From positions 868,001 through 932,000 of the forward strand of contig NZ_JAGJEC010000001.1 in assembly GCF_018100785.1 (NCBI RefSeq): DNA of 64,000 nt, in the 5' to 3' direction. The stretch comes from Maribacter sp. MMG018. Lineage in GTDB: Bacteria; Bacteroidota; Bacteroidia; Flavobacteriales; Flavobacteriaceae. The translations under genes were made by a program, and so were the position numbers. Positions 18,000 to 26,564 of the stretch are shown here, one piece after another. The notes below the pieces were generated by a model that worked only from the letters and a program-made list of their open reading frames with translations, was not told the origin of the DNA and searched no databases. How positions within the stretch are numbered: position 1 is the first letter of the stretch; every line of letters starts with the position of its first letter.

Positions 18000-19625
18000 A
18001 TGAAGAACAAGTACAGTTACCTAATACCAACCATAATAGCCATGGCTTTGGCGCTCGGTATCTTCTTAGGAGGTAAACTGAACTTCAATGATACGCCAGA
18101 AAAACTCTTTACGACCAATTCTAAAAAAGACAAACTTAATCGGCTTATAGATTATATAGATTATGAATATGTAGACGATGTAAATACCGATAGTATCGTA
18201 GATATAACGGTTAATAGCATCTTAGAAAAATTAGATCCCCATTCTGTCTATATTCCAGAAGAGGAAATGACCCGGGTCTCAGAGAATATGAAAGGTGATT
18301 TTGTCGGTATCGGTGTTAATTTTTATCCGTATCATGATTCTATCGCCGTAATAAGGGCCATTAAAGATGGGCCAAGTTTTTCAAAAGGTATCAAACCTGG
18401 GGATAGAATTTTAATGGCCGATGATGATACTTTATATGGCAAAAGAATGCCCAATGAGGTTATAGTCGATAAACTTAAAGGTAAAGAAGGGAGTCCCGTA
18501 AAATTAACTGTCTATAGAAAATCTGAAGATAAAACGTTTACCGTTACGGTAAATAGGGGCGTAGTACCCATAAAGAGTATAGAGTCTTACTTTATGTTGG
18601 CTGATGATATGGGTTATATTAAAGTAAACAGGTTTGCGGAATCTACCTATAAAGAATTTAAATCTGCATTGAGGGAATTACAGAAAGAAGGAGCCAAGAA
18701 ATTGGTTTTGGATTTAAGGGACAATCCTGGTGGATACTTGGGTATAGCGGAACAAATGGCCGATGAATTTTTGGAAGATGGAAAGCTTATTCTTTTTACT
18801 AAAAACAAAAAAGGAAAGATAGATAAGGTGTATGCAACGGACGACGGTAGTTTTGAGGACAAACCCGTTTATGTGCTGATCAACGAACGTTCTGCATCTG
18901 CCAGTGAGATCATAGCAGGGGCATTACAAGATAATGATATAGGAACCATCGTAGGAAGAAGGTCTTTTGGAAAAGGTCTTGTACAGCGAGAAATGGCCCT
19001 TGGAGATGGTTCAGCGGTTCGTTTAACGGTTTCTAGGTACTATACCCCTACAGGTAGAAGTATTCAAAGAACATATGCGAACGGTAACGATGATTATTAT
19101 CAAAGGTTTATGGATCGTTACCACAGCGGTGAAATGATTTCGGTAGACAGCATCAAAGTTGCCGATTCTTTAAAGTACACGACCCCAAAGGGAAAGGTAG
19201 TCTATGGTGGTGGTGGAATTATTCCCGATGTGTTCGTGCCTATTGGAACAAATGAAGAAGAAGCCGTTGAAAGTATGGACAACTTAGGGTTCTTGTCCTT
19301 TTTTATCTTTGAACACCTTGACAAGGAAAGGGAAATGTATGCCGATTATACCAAAGAGGAATTCATCGATTACTATAAAGTAGATGACTATTTGTTCGAA
19401 AAATTTGTCAATTACTCGCTAGATCGCGATTTAAAGATGGATTTTTACGATTACGAGGCTAGTATAAAACTATACTTAAAGGCGGCATTGGCCGAGCAAT
19501 TGTTCGATGCAAATGCCCATGCAAAAATTAAAAGCGCCATCGACCCTATGCTTATAAAGGTCAGAGAGTTGGATGGCGATTCTTTAGGGGTTGGGCAAGA
19601 GGAGGCAATGCACGCCAATAACTAA
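18000..19625 (+). CDS. S41-family C-terminal processing protease
   Basis: This 541-residue protein has an N-terminal signal or anchor (about 7-24), a PDZ domain (about 95-170) and an S41 protease domain. The Ser-Lys dyad is visible in RSASASE (S300) and SFGKGLVQ about 25 residues later. Such CtpA/Prc-type enzymes cut periplasmic proteins near their C-termini. The C-terminal 150 residues form an extension after VVYGGGGIIPDV that is common in Bacteroidota. Its stop overlaps by 4 bases the stop of the convergent small membrane protein. Confidence 0.92.
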   Translation: MKNKYSYLIPTIIAMALALGIFLGGKLNFNDTPEKLFTTNSKKDKLNRLIDYIDYEYVDDVNTDSIVDITVNSILEKLDPHSVYIPEEEMTRVSENMKGDFVGIGVNFYPYHDSIAVIRAIKDGPSFSKGIKPGDRILMADDDTLYGKRMPNEVIVDKLKGKEGSPVKLTVYRKSEDKTFTVTVNRGVVPIKSIESYFMLADDMGYIKVNRFAESTYKEFKSALRELQKEGAKKLVLDLRDNPGGYLGIAEQMADEFLEDGKLILFTKNKKGKIDKVYATDDGSFEDKPVYVLINERSASASEIIAGALQDNDIGTIVGRRSFGKGLVQREMALGDGSAVRLTVSRYYTPTGRSIQRTYANGNDDYYQRFMDRYHSGEMISVDSIKVADSLKYTTPKGKVVYGGGGIIPDVFVPIGTNEEEAVESMDNLGFLSFFIFEHLDKEREMYADYTKEEFIDYYKVDDYLFEKFVNYSLDRDLKMDFYDYEASIKLYLKAALAEQLFDANAHAKIKSAIDPMLIKVRELDGDSLGVGQEEAMHANN

Positions 19626-19825
19626 TCTTCGTCTATATTTTTTTGTATTTTTTTGCTGGTATAAAAAATCAAGATCAACACTATGGCACATAGTGAAGCC
19701 ATAATACCTATAATGGCGACAATACTATTGCCCTCGAAAGGGTCTGAGAAATCTACCAATGTAATGTTATATGCGATAAGGGCAATTGCCACTACAACCA
19801 AAATAATATAGAGTGTCTTATTCAT
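19622..19825 (-). CDS. Small two-helix membrane protein of unknown function
   Basis: This 67-residue protein has two clear transmembrane segments (about 4-22 and 34-56) and a charged C-terminus (SKKIQKNIDED). The composition and the clean ATG downstream of a TAnnTTTG element support a real gene. No domain is recognised. It is convergent with the S41 protease and overlaps it by 4 bases. Confidence 0.7.
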   Translation of the reverse strand: MNKTLYIILVVVAIALIAYNITLVDFSDPFEGNSIVAIIGIMASLCAIVLILIFYTSKKIQKNIDED

Positions 19826-19843
19826 AACCTATGATATTAGGTA

Positions 19844-19851
19844 CAAAAATA
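19844..19851 (-). promoter_or_regulatory. -7 promoter element for the small membrane protein
   Basis: Read on the minus strand, TATTTTTG matches TAnnTTTG and ends 18 bases before the ATG at 19825. No -33 TTG at the usual spacing is evident. Confidence 0.4.
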
Positions 19852-19860
19852 CGCTCTTTT

Positions 19861-20445
19861 TTACTGGTTAAAAAGCTCATTTATGTTCGCGGCGAACAAT
19901 TTAACGGCTATGGCCATTAGAATAACGCCAAATACCTTCCTGATTACGTTGACACCGTTTTTTCCTAGAATTTTTTCCAGTTTTGTGGATGACTTAAGAA
20001 CTATATAAACAAAGATTATGTTTATAACGATGGCAATGATTATGTTTTCAACATTATACTCGGCCCGTAAAGAAAGTATAGAAGTCAATGTACCCGCACC
20101 GGCTATTAAAGGAAAAGCTATGGGTACAATGGAAGCACTTTCGGGCTCGTCGTCTTTGTAGATAGTAATGCCCAATATCATTTCAATGGCCAAGAAAAAA
20201 ATAATAAAAGCACCTGCTACGGCAAAAGAATTAACGTCTATACCAATTAAATCGAGTATTTCTTCCCCTAAAAATAGAAACGCGACCATAATGCAGGCGG
20301 CCACTACGGAAGCTTTTTCAGATTGTATGTGGCCTACCTTTTTTCGTAAGCCAATAATGATAGGGATACTTCCTAAAATATCAATAACTGCAAATAATAC
20401 CATACTGGCCGTTGCAATCTCTCTTAAGTCAAAATTAAGGGTCAT
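19861..20445 (-). CDS. MarC-family inner membrane protein
   Basis: This 194-residue protein with about six transmembrane helices matches the MarC family by length and by LFAVIDILGSIPI near the N-terminus, GEEILDLIGI, and PIAFPLIAGAGTL. The function of MarC proteins is not settled; the early link to multiple antibiotic resistance was withdrawn. It is transcribed away from the DUF3109 gene, with a -7-like element at 20460-20467. Confidence 0.9.
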   Translation of the reverse strand: MTLNFDLREIATASMVLFAVIDILGSIPIIIGLRKKVGHIQSEKASVVAACIMVAFLFLGEEILDLIGIDVNSFAVAGAFIIFFLAIEMILGITIYKDDEPESASIVPIAFPLIAGAGTLTSILSLRAEYNVENIIIAIVINIIFVYIVLKSSTKLEKILGKNGVNVIRKVFGVILMAIAVKLFAANINELFNQ

Positions 20446-20459
20446 TTGAAAAATTTTTG

Positions 20460-20467
20460 CAAATCTA
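20460..20467 (-). promoter_or_regulatory. -7 promoter element for the MarC gene
   Basis: Read on the minus strand, TAGATTTG fits TAnnTTTG and lies 14 bases before the MarC ATG. The -33 element is not recognisable. Confidence 0.4.
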
Positions 20468-20559
20468 CGTTTATAAATATGTCTTTGGATGTTTATTTGT
20501 AGAATATTATTGCGACCCCAATTTTAGAAATAACGTATCTTTCGGGTTTAAAATAAAAT

Positions 20560-21132
20560 ATGTTTCAGTTAGGTAAGAGTATAGTTTCTGAAGAAATTAT
20601 AGAGAACGATTTTGTTTGTAATCTTAACGCATGCAAAGGAGCATGCTGTATCGATGGTGATGCCGGTGCCCCTTTAGAAGAAGAGGAAACGGAGATAATG
20701 GTAGATATCTACTCAAAGGTAAAACCTTACCTGAGACCCGAAGGCGTTGCCGTTATTGAGGATCAAGGGGCCTTTGTAAAAGGGGAAGATGGTGAATGGG
20801 AAACACCGTTGATAGAAGGTAGTGAATGCGCTTATGTTATTTTCGACGAAAAGAATATTGCCAAATGTGGTATAGAGGAGGCTTATAACAATGGTGATAT
20901 AGATTGGAAAAAACCGGTATCCTGTCATTTGTATCCTATCAGAATACGGGAATACACAGAATTAACTGCCGTTAACTATCATAAATGGCATATTTGTGAT
21001 CCAGCTTGTGCCTTAGGGGAAGAACTTAAGTTGCCGATCTACAAATTTGTAAAAGAAGCTTTGATTAGAAAGTTCGGGGAATCTTGGTATAAGGAATTGG
21101 AAGAGGTTGCTGAAGAACACCTTAAATCGTAG
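20560..21132 (+). CDS. DUF3109-family cysteine-rich protein
   Basis: This 190-residue cytoplasmic protein shows the DUF3109 pattern: clustered cysteines in NACKGACC near residue 28, then SCHLYPIRI and HICDPACALG. Eight or more conserved cysteines suggest a metal or iron-sulfur site, but the family has no established function. It is acidic (EEEETEIMVDIY). It is convergent with the TPR histidine kinase gene and the two stops overlap by 11 bases. Confidence 0.88.
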   Translation: MFQLGKSIVSEEIIENDFVCNLNACKGACCIDGDAGAPLEEEETEIMVDIYSKVKPYLRPEGVAVIEDQGAFVKGEDGEWETPLIEGSECAYVIFDEKNIAKCGIEEAYNNGDIDWKKPVSCHLYPIRIREYTELTAVNYHKWHICDPACALGEELKLPIYKFVKEALIRKFGESWYKELEEVAEEHLKS

Positions 21133-23104
21133 GGATGTGCAACATAATTTTGGTGCCCGAGGGTTTGTTGTCCTTATCGTAAATATCTATGATCTCTACC
21201 TGAAAAGAGTTTTCATAGTCTTTTGAGAAGTTGGCCAACCTTTCTTTGGTAATATCTATTCCTACAGATTTTCGTTTCAATACTTTATTGTTCTTTATTT
21301 TTTCTGCGGCATCACGTCCTACACCATCATCTGTAATCGCTATTTTTATAAAACCATCCGGTCCCTTGTTTATATCAAGGGTAATGTTTTTTTCCCCTTC
21401 CTTTGAAGAAAGACCGTGCCATAGGGCATTTTCTAAAAAAGGCTGTAATATGAGCGATGGTATTTTTACTACATGAACATCTATATCATCGTGTATGTTC
21501 ACCTTAAAGTTTATTTCGTTAGAAAACCGTATGTTTTCAATGTTCATATATAACTCCACGGTTTCTAGCTCTTCGGCCAACGAAATTTCTCTTTGTGAGG
21601 AAGCTTCCAGTATTTTACGTACCAGTTTAGAGAACTTATTTAGATAATGAACGGCGTTTTTCTTTTCGTTGTTTATAATATATAGCTTAATTGAGTTAAG
21701 CGAATTGAACAAAAAATGCGGATTCATTTGGCTGCGAAGCATGGTTTGTTCCAAGGTTAAAAGTTTTTTTTCGTTATTTAGTTGGTATTGCCTGTATAGA
21801 ATGTAGAGAATACCGGTGAGCAAGGCCAGACCAATACCGATAACGAGCAACATGGTCTTGTTTTTGCGAAGCCTTGTTCTAACATCCTCGTTTTCTTTTG
21901 CAAGTGTTTCTAACTGGTTTGTACGTTTTTCTGCTTCGTACCGTATGATCATGTCGTTTACGTACCTTAAATTAAGGTTGTTGGTTACTTGGTCTTCATA
22001 TTTCTTCGATTCTTTATAAAAGACCATGGCTTTTTTGTAATCATCTTTTTTCATCCATAGTTCGGATAAAAACTTATTGGCTTCGGCAATTTCTGAAGGA
22101 AAATTATATTTTGTAGCAACGGATAACCCTTCTGTAAGATAAGTTTCTGCCGAAGTGTAGTCACCAACATTAAGGTAGGCCCAACCTAGGTTGATCAATA
22201 CGGTAGAGATGATTGCCTGATCCCCAAGAGTCTTTGATCTTTCGAGGGCCGATGTCAGTAGTTCTAACGCCTCGTCTGTTTTTTTCTGATGCACATAAAC
22301 ATGGGCTATACTATATTGACATATGATCTTTCCTTTTTCAGAATTTATCTTTTCGTTGTATTCCAAGCTTTTTTCAAAGTTTTCCAGTGCCGGCTCTAAC
22401 TGTGCCTGTGCTTCATAACATTCTCCGATATTTTGGTAATTTATGGCCAGCCCAAGCATATTGTTCAGTTCTTTTTCCAATTTCATGGACTGCTGAAACT
22501 TTTCAATGGCAAGGTCATATTGTTCTAGCAATTGGTATATGTTTCCAATGCTGTTCAGTGATACGTTAATACTTCGTTTAAGACCGTTAGAAGGGTTTTT
22601 TACCGTCTCGGCGAGTTCTAACGCTTCTTGACTGTAATCTAGTGCCGATTTGATCGCATCCGTTCTTCTGAATATAACACTGATCATATTAAGGCTATAG
22701 ACCCTAAATTCTAAATTATCGGCTTCTGTGGCTATATGTAATGCTTCTTGAAAAAACTTTAAGGCTTTTGAAAATTGAGAAATATCCCGGTATACCCTAC
22801 CCATATGGTTTAGGGCATAGATCTGACCTTCGGGGTAATGTCTGATTTCAGACCTTTTAACAACATATTTCATCAAGGTTGTATCCTTACGAAATGGGCG
22901 CAGCACTTTATCTATTTCAGAATAGGTGAGCGGGGCGGCAATAATTAGGCTGTCTACCGAATGTTTAAAGTTTTGGGAAACTTCTTGTGAGTAGGAACTT
23001 TGAAATATGAAAAAAGAAAATATCGAGACAATGATACTTCTACAAAAAAAGAATAATCTTGATGGGTTTAAATACAATGGTTTCAGAGATTCATACGATG
23101 CCAT
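21122..23104 (-). CDS. TPR-containing LytS-type sensor histidine kinase
   Basis: This 660-residue protein has a signal peptide (to about residue 40), a periplasmic stretch of tetratricopeptide repeats (about 80-390, for example ALKFFQEALHIA and AIEKFQQSMKLE), a coiled-coil linker, a transmembrane helix (about 420-440) and a His_kinase domain with the LytS-type box QMNPHFLFNSLNSI. The HATPase motif DDGVGRD follows. It should phosphorylate the LytTR regulator encoded 7 bases upstream. The TPR sensor probably binds a protein or peptide partner; the signal is unknown. This architecture is common in Bacteroidota. Confidence 0.92.
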   Translation of the reverse strand: MASYESLKPLYLNPSRLFFFCRSIIVSIFSFFIFQSSYSQEVSQNFKHSVDSLIIAAPLTYSEIDKVLRPFRKDTTLMKYVVKRSEIRHYPEGQIYALNHMGRVYRDISQFSKALKFFQEALHIATEADNLEFRVYSLNMISVIFRRTDAIKSALDYSQEALELAETVKNPSNGLKRSINVSLNSIGNIYQLLEQYDLAIEKFQQSMKLEKELNNMLGLAINYQNIGECYEAQAQLEPALENFEKSLEYNEKINSEKGKIICQYSIAHVYVHQKKTDEALELLTSALERSKTLGDQAIISTVLINLGWAYLNVGDYTSAETYLTEGLSVATKYNFPSEIAEANKFLSELWMKKDDYKKAMVFYKESKKYEDQVTNNLNLRYVNDMIIRYEAEKRTNQLETLAKENEDVRTRLRKNKTMLLVIGIGLALLTGILYILYRQYQLNNEKKLLTLEQTMLRSQMNPHFLFNSLNSIKLYIINNEKKNAVHYLNKFSKLVRKILEASSQREISLAEELETVELYMNIENIRFSNEINFKVNIHDDIDVHVVKIPSLILQPFLENALWHGLSSKEGEKNITLDINKGPDGFIKIAITDDGVGRDAAEKIKNNKVLKRKSVGIDITKERLANFSKDYENSFQVEIIDIYDKDNKPSGTKIMLHIPTI

Positions 23105-23111
23105 AAATTTC

Positions 23112-23852
23112 TCATAATAAATCTAAAAAGTCCGATTTCTTTTGTCTTGAAACAGGAATTTTATGGTTAGATTTTAAGACGACATAGCCATCTGTCTTAA
23201 GAAATTCTTTGATCTTATTGAGGTTAATGATGTAAGAATTATGGATTCTGAAAAAGGAATCATCGGGGAGTATCGTATTTACTTCTTTTAGTTTTTTTGT
23301 CAATACTATTTTTTGGCCGTCCGTTAGAAAAATAGTACTATAGTTTCCATCCGATTCCGCGTAAAGTATTTCATCGCTTTCAAGAAAAAGAAGTTTTCCG
23401 TCGGTGTTAAGGGTAATTCTTTTGTTTACCGAGCGAGAGTTGAAGTTTATAAGGATCTGCTCTAATTTTTCTGCGGTAAAATTTTTGGCATTGAACTTTT
23501 TGATCTTTACAATAGTGTCTTTAAGATCATCGGTATCTATGGGTTTTAGTAAATAATCAATGGCTTCGTTCTTCAATGCTTTGATCGCGTACTGGTTGTA
23601 AGCGGTTGTGATGACAACCGGAAAATTTTTGTTCGTCAGTTTTTGTATGAATTGAAACCCGTCCATTGTGGGCATCTCAATATCTAAAAACAAGCAATCT
23701 GGGGTGTTGATTTCTAGATACTCCAGTGCTTCGAACGGATTGGTGAAGGAAGCGGTCACATTTATTTCTTCACTGAAATTTGTGAGTTCCCAAGAAAGGC
23801 TCTGTAAGGCCTTTATTTCATCATCAACTATAACTGCTTCTAACATAGACAT
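23112..23852 (-). CDS. LytTR-family response regulator
   Basis: This 246-residue protein has a receiver domain (phospho-acceptor Asp in CLFLDIEMPT, K in YLLKPID) followed by a LytTR DNA-binding domain (about 145-246, with ESDGNYSTIFL and FFRIHNSYIIN). It is the partner of the TPR histidine kinase that follows after 7 bases. I place the start at ATG 23852 (MSMLEAVIVDDE). ATG 23846 and an upstream TTG are alternatives. Possible targets are the small secreted-protein genes just upstream, but no LytTR direct repeat was identified with confidence. Confidence 0.9.
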   Translation of the reverse strand: MSMLEAVIVDDEIKALQSLSWELTNFSEEINVTASFTNPFEALEYLEINTPDCLFLDIEMPTMDGFQFIQKLTNKNFPVVITTAYNQYAIKALKNEAIDYLLKPIDTDDLKDTIVKIKKFNAKNFTAEKLEQILINFNSRSVNKRITLNTDGKLLFLESDEILYAESDGNYSTIFLTDGQKIVLTKKLKEVNTILPDDSFFRIHNSYIINLNKIKEFLKTDGYVVLKSNHKIPVSRQKKSDFLDLL

Positions 23853-24176
23853 ATGAATGTTGTACAATAAGGGAAGTTAAACAAAATTAAAGTTTACCAA
23901 TTAGCGAAATATGATTTTTGTATCAATGGAAGCTAATCAAGTATAATCGGTATTAAATATATATAATGTTGTATAAATATAATAAAATCAGATTCTTATA
24001 AGAAAAGTAGCACAAGGTGATGAGTTTTTCCGTCTGTTTGTTTTTGGGTTTCTCCGTTTACACAAAAAAAACAGCAGATTATACATGTTAGTATTTACGA
24101 TTTGATTCTTGCTTTAATTTAGGGGTAAATAATTTTCAATAAACAAAGCATACATGTGTTAGGTCTGTAATTAATT
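23853..24176. other. AT-rich intergenic region, no gene seen
   Basis: These 324 bases separate the minus-strand two-component genes from plus-strand small genes, so they should hold divergent promoters. The sequence is strongly AT-rich. I see no exact TAnnTTTG element, no convincing hairpin and no open frame of coding character. Confidence 0.5.
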
Positions 24177-24338
24177 ATGATTATGAAAAGATGTTTGATA
24201 ATGTTCGTGGTTTTTTTGTTTTTGGTAATTATAGCGGCCAAGTTGGAAAGTAGAAATAATAAAGAGCCCTATAAAGGTGAAATTGTTATGGAAACTATAA
24301 ATGTAAAGGGGTCTTATGACCATAAAAAAATAAGATAA
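24177..24338 (+). CDS. Small membrane or secreted peptide, hypothetical
   Basis: The frame starts ATG-ATT-ATG and encodes 53 residues: a short basic head (MKRC), a strongly hydrophobic segment (LIMFVVFLFLVIIAA) and a charged tail ending in GSYDHKKIR. This looks like a single membrane anchor or an uncleaved signal. The next gene starts 16 bases downstream, which suggests co-transcription. No family is recognised, and a random frame in AT-rich DNA is possible. Confidence 0.4.
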   Translation: MIMKRCLIMFVVFLFLVIIAAKLESRNNKEPYKGEIVMETINVKGSYDHKKIR

Positions 24339-24354
24339 TAATCTCGATAAAGTG

Positions 24355-24894
24355 ATGTACCAATTTTTTATTAAAACTACAAAGTTTGTTGTGTTGGGAT
24401 TATTGCCTTTTTTGCTTATTTCCAATTCAGGGAAGGAAATTGGGTTGGTGGACTTGGAATACGATAAAACCTATTTGTCGGAAAGCGACCTGAAAGCGTA
24501 TGTTGCATATCCATCTAAAGTGGAGTACCATACGAATCATGAAAAATTGAACGAAGGTGGGTTTTACAATACGTTAATGTTGAGCTTTGGGGATATAAAG
24601 GATAGTTCAAAGGCGACTATGGAATTTTTAATTTCTGAAAAAGGGGAATCCAAAGAACTGTCCAAGGGTATTTATCCAATAAATGAGATAGAAGGGTTTA
24701 TAAATAATTTTGACGGAGTTTTTGGAGTGGCCAATGTAAATAAGCTCGGAGAGAAGCCATTTTTTGCCAAAAAAGGGTTTATACAAATCAATGAATTGAA
24801 TATTAAAGGTGTTAAAGGATATATGGACGTAACACTGGTAAATGAGATAGGAATGACCATCAGGGTTACAGACAACTTTGATACCTATAAATAA
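24355..24894 (+). CDS. Secreted protein of unknown function
   Basis: This 179-residue protein starts at ATG 24355 (a GTG lies one codon earlier). A hydrophobic N-terminal segment (about 9-24) is probably a signal peptide, followed by a beta-rich mature part with charged turns. No known domain is recognised. It lies upstream of the LytTR/TPR system in divergent orientation and behind a 53-codon hydrophobic peptide. The codon pattern looks like its neighbours', so it is probably a real but narrowly distributed gene. Confidence 0.6.
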   Translation: MYQFFIKTTKFVVLGLLPFLLISNSGKEIGLVDLEYDKTYLSESDLKAYVAYPSKVEYHTNHEKLNEGGFYNTLMLSFGDIKDSSKATMEFLISEKGESKELSKGIYPINEIEGFINNFDGVFGVANVNKLGEKPFFAKKGFIQINELNIKGVKGYMDVTLVNEIGMTIRVTDNFDTYK

Positions 24895-25580
24895 TGTACG
24901 GCCCAAAGAATATATACATATTCTGGCCAATGTTTTGAGCGCCAAAAAAGTAGCATTGACAGGTAACTGTTAAGTTGCAAGACTAATAAAAGGTTTCGGG
25001 GGAACTACCTTAATTAGCGCTTGGTGGGCATTTTCATTTATGAAGCATTGGGGGTCGTATTTTTTGCAATTACTTCTGTATTCTTAAGGCCAAGGCGATA
25101 TGTCGCTTTGGCTTTTTTTAATAGGAATACTAAGTTCAGAGGCCGCATATGTTTTTGCCTTTCCATAGATGTTAATAATGGAATATATAACCTGTTCAGA
25201 TGTTAAGGGTTAAGTCCTCTAAGAATGCGGTCTATAGATTATGAACGGAAAATAGATACATGTAAACACCTATTATTTTGTGAAGATGACAGATTAATGG
25301 TCTGTATTTTCTTTTCTAAACAATTTTTAGGGTTTTGGGTTTAACCACTTATGACAAGTGCCGTAAATAAAGGCATTTGTTATGGGTTAACTTGTGTTGG
25401 CCCTTGTCAAATAGCCCTCAATATTATGTTTTTTGATACTATAGATTGTTGATAAACAAGTTTTTATGTTTTTTGGCGCATTTGTGGCATGGTTGGTTAC
25501 ATACGTTGTACCTGTTTAGTGTATGGTTTCATAGTTTCGATTTGTAATCGAGAGAAAAATAAATTGAACAATTAAAGAAT
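24895..25580. other. Long non-coding stretch with hairpins and an orphan terminator
   Basis: These 686 bases hold no convincing gene. A hairpin at 24900-24928 (GGCC arms enclosing AGAATAT/ATATTCT) lies just after the previous stop. A strong intrinsic terminator is at 25086-25119. Another imperfect hairpin (ACAAGTGCC and GGCATTTGT) lies near 25350. The frame at 25021-25206 runs through the terminator and lacks coding character. A small RNA ending at the terminator is possible. Confidence 0.5.
25086..25119 (+). terminator. Strong intrinsic terminator without an obvious gene
   Basis: Arms of 13 bases (25086-25098 and 25103-25115, with two G-T wobbles) enclose a TATG loop. The right arm runs into a run of seven T. 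It is about 190 bases after the nearest plus-strand stop, so it may end a small RNA or a long 3' untranslated region. Confidence 0.8.
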
Positions 25581-25697
25581 ATGGAAATGGTGCAAAAAAA
25601 GATAGACAGTATGGCATTGGTTTTTTTAGTGATGATGATTATGGCCTTGGTAATGATATTAGCGGGCTTACCTAAGATCGGGTTTTACGGCCTATAA
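25581..25697 (+). CDS. Very small single-helix membrane protein, candidate
   Basis: The frame encodes 38 residues, with a charged head (MEMVQKKIDS) followed by a methionine-rich hydrophobic helix (about 11-28) and a short GFYGL tail. ATG follows an AT-rich stretch (AATTAAAGAAT), a good context for Bacteroidota initiation. It lies 61 bases before the lipoprotein gene and could be its operon partner. No homologue is recalled. Its reality rests on composition and context only. Confidence 0.4.
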   Translation: MEMVQKKIDSMALVFLVMMIMALVMILAGLPKIGFYGL

Positions 25698-25758
25698 AAG
25701 AGTATAGTTAAGTGTAAAAAGAGATAAAGTTTTGTTTTAACCAATATTAAAATTTAGA

Positions 25759-26115
25759 ATGATGAAAACCTTAAGAAAAAATCGAGTAAAAAAAGCTATA
25801 ATGGTTTGCGGTGTATCGGCATTGATGCTTATGGGATGTGGCAAGGAAGATGCCATAAACCCATTAGGCGGTTGTTTTGGAGGTGCCGTGTGGACAGATA
25901 ATATTTTAGATGAGTTGACAGAATGGGAGGCTGCGGCTCAGGCGTATTCCGATAACCCTACCGATGAAAATTGCAATAGATATAAAGAGGCCGCTAAGGA
26001 CTATCTTGATTCTTTAAAGGGTATGGCCGATTGTGTACCTGGTACCAATAAGGCAGAATATGATCAAGCCATTAAAGAAGCAAAGGCAGAGGTTGACAGG
26101 GAAGGTTGTGATTAA
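25759..26115 (+). CDS. Small lipoprotein of unknown function
   Basis: This 118-residue protein has a basic head, a hydrophobic signal and a lipobox ending in the acylated cysteine (LMGCGKED, near residue 27). The mature part contains further cysteines (GGCFGG, NENC-like, MADCV and the final GCD) and an amphipathic helical stretch with YKEAAKDYLDSL. It is probably anchored in the outer or inner membrane. The cysteines could form disulfides. No domain is known. Confidence 0.75.
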   Translation: MMKTLRKNRVKKAIMVCGVSALMLMGCGKEDAINPLGGCFGGAVWTDNILDELTEWEAAAQAYSDNPTDENCNRYKEAAKDYLDSLKGMADCVPGTNKAEYDQAIKEAKAEVDREGCD

Positions 26116-26564
26116 CATTGCACGACACTTTATGTAGTCGCATTACATTATACGGTGCTGCGCAATGATCTATTAAATGATGGAGTTATTTGTTAGTGTT
26201 TAATAAGGTCGTTAATATGGGTTAGGTTCCATAAAAATGTTTTTATGGGATTTAACCTGTTAACGACAGAATTCGTCTTTTTCGGTCTGCTAGTATAGTT
26301 TAGCTTCTTTTTATAATAATGATAACATATTTTGGAGGTACAAAATAGTGCCACGTATGCGATAAGTAGGTATAGATATGAGTACATATACCAAAGAAAC
26401 GAAAAAGTAGTATAATTCTTACATTTTATATAGTGTTTTGTTGGTAAAAATCCTTTTTTTCGATGAAATACACCTTTTACCCAGCCTTGAATACCATAAT
26501 AAAGGCGTATACAACAAGGCTAGGTTTTATAAAGTACCGGTTATTTTTGGCTTTTACCTTAAGT
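26116..26564. other. Intergenic region with a long inverted repeat
   Basis: These 449 bases lie between the convergent lipoprotein gene and the TIM-barrel gene. Apart from the inverted repeat at 26208-26267 no structured element is clear. Short open frames on both strands (26193-26387 minus, 26463-26654 plus) have poor starts and unlikely composition. Confidence 0.5.
26208..26267. repeat. Imperfect 60-base inverted repeat
   Basis: The outer arms GTCGTTAA and TTAACGAC, the middle blocks GGTTA and TAACC, and the inner arms CCATAAAAA and TTTTTATGG all pair around a 2-base centre, with a few mismatches and a bulge between blocks. It could be a terminator-like 3' structure of the lipoprotein transcript, or a miniature mobile repeat. 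Confidence 0.65.

Noticed and set aside
25021-25206. Open frame of 61 codons starting with TTG
   Set aside because: It runs through the strong terminator at 25086-25119, lacks a good start and has no recognisable composition.
25320-25400. Possible riboswitch or terminator near an ACAAGTGCC hairpin
   Set aside because: Pairing includes a wobble, no T-run follows, and it does not match any riboswitch core that I recognise.
26193-26387. Open frame of 64 codons on the minus strand
   Set aside because: It covers the 60-base inverted repeat and its Tyr/Lys-rich translation looks like non-coding AT-rich DNA.
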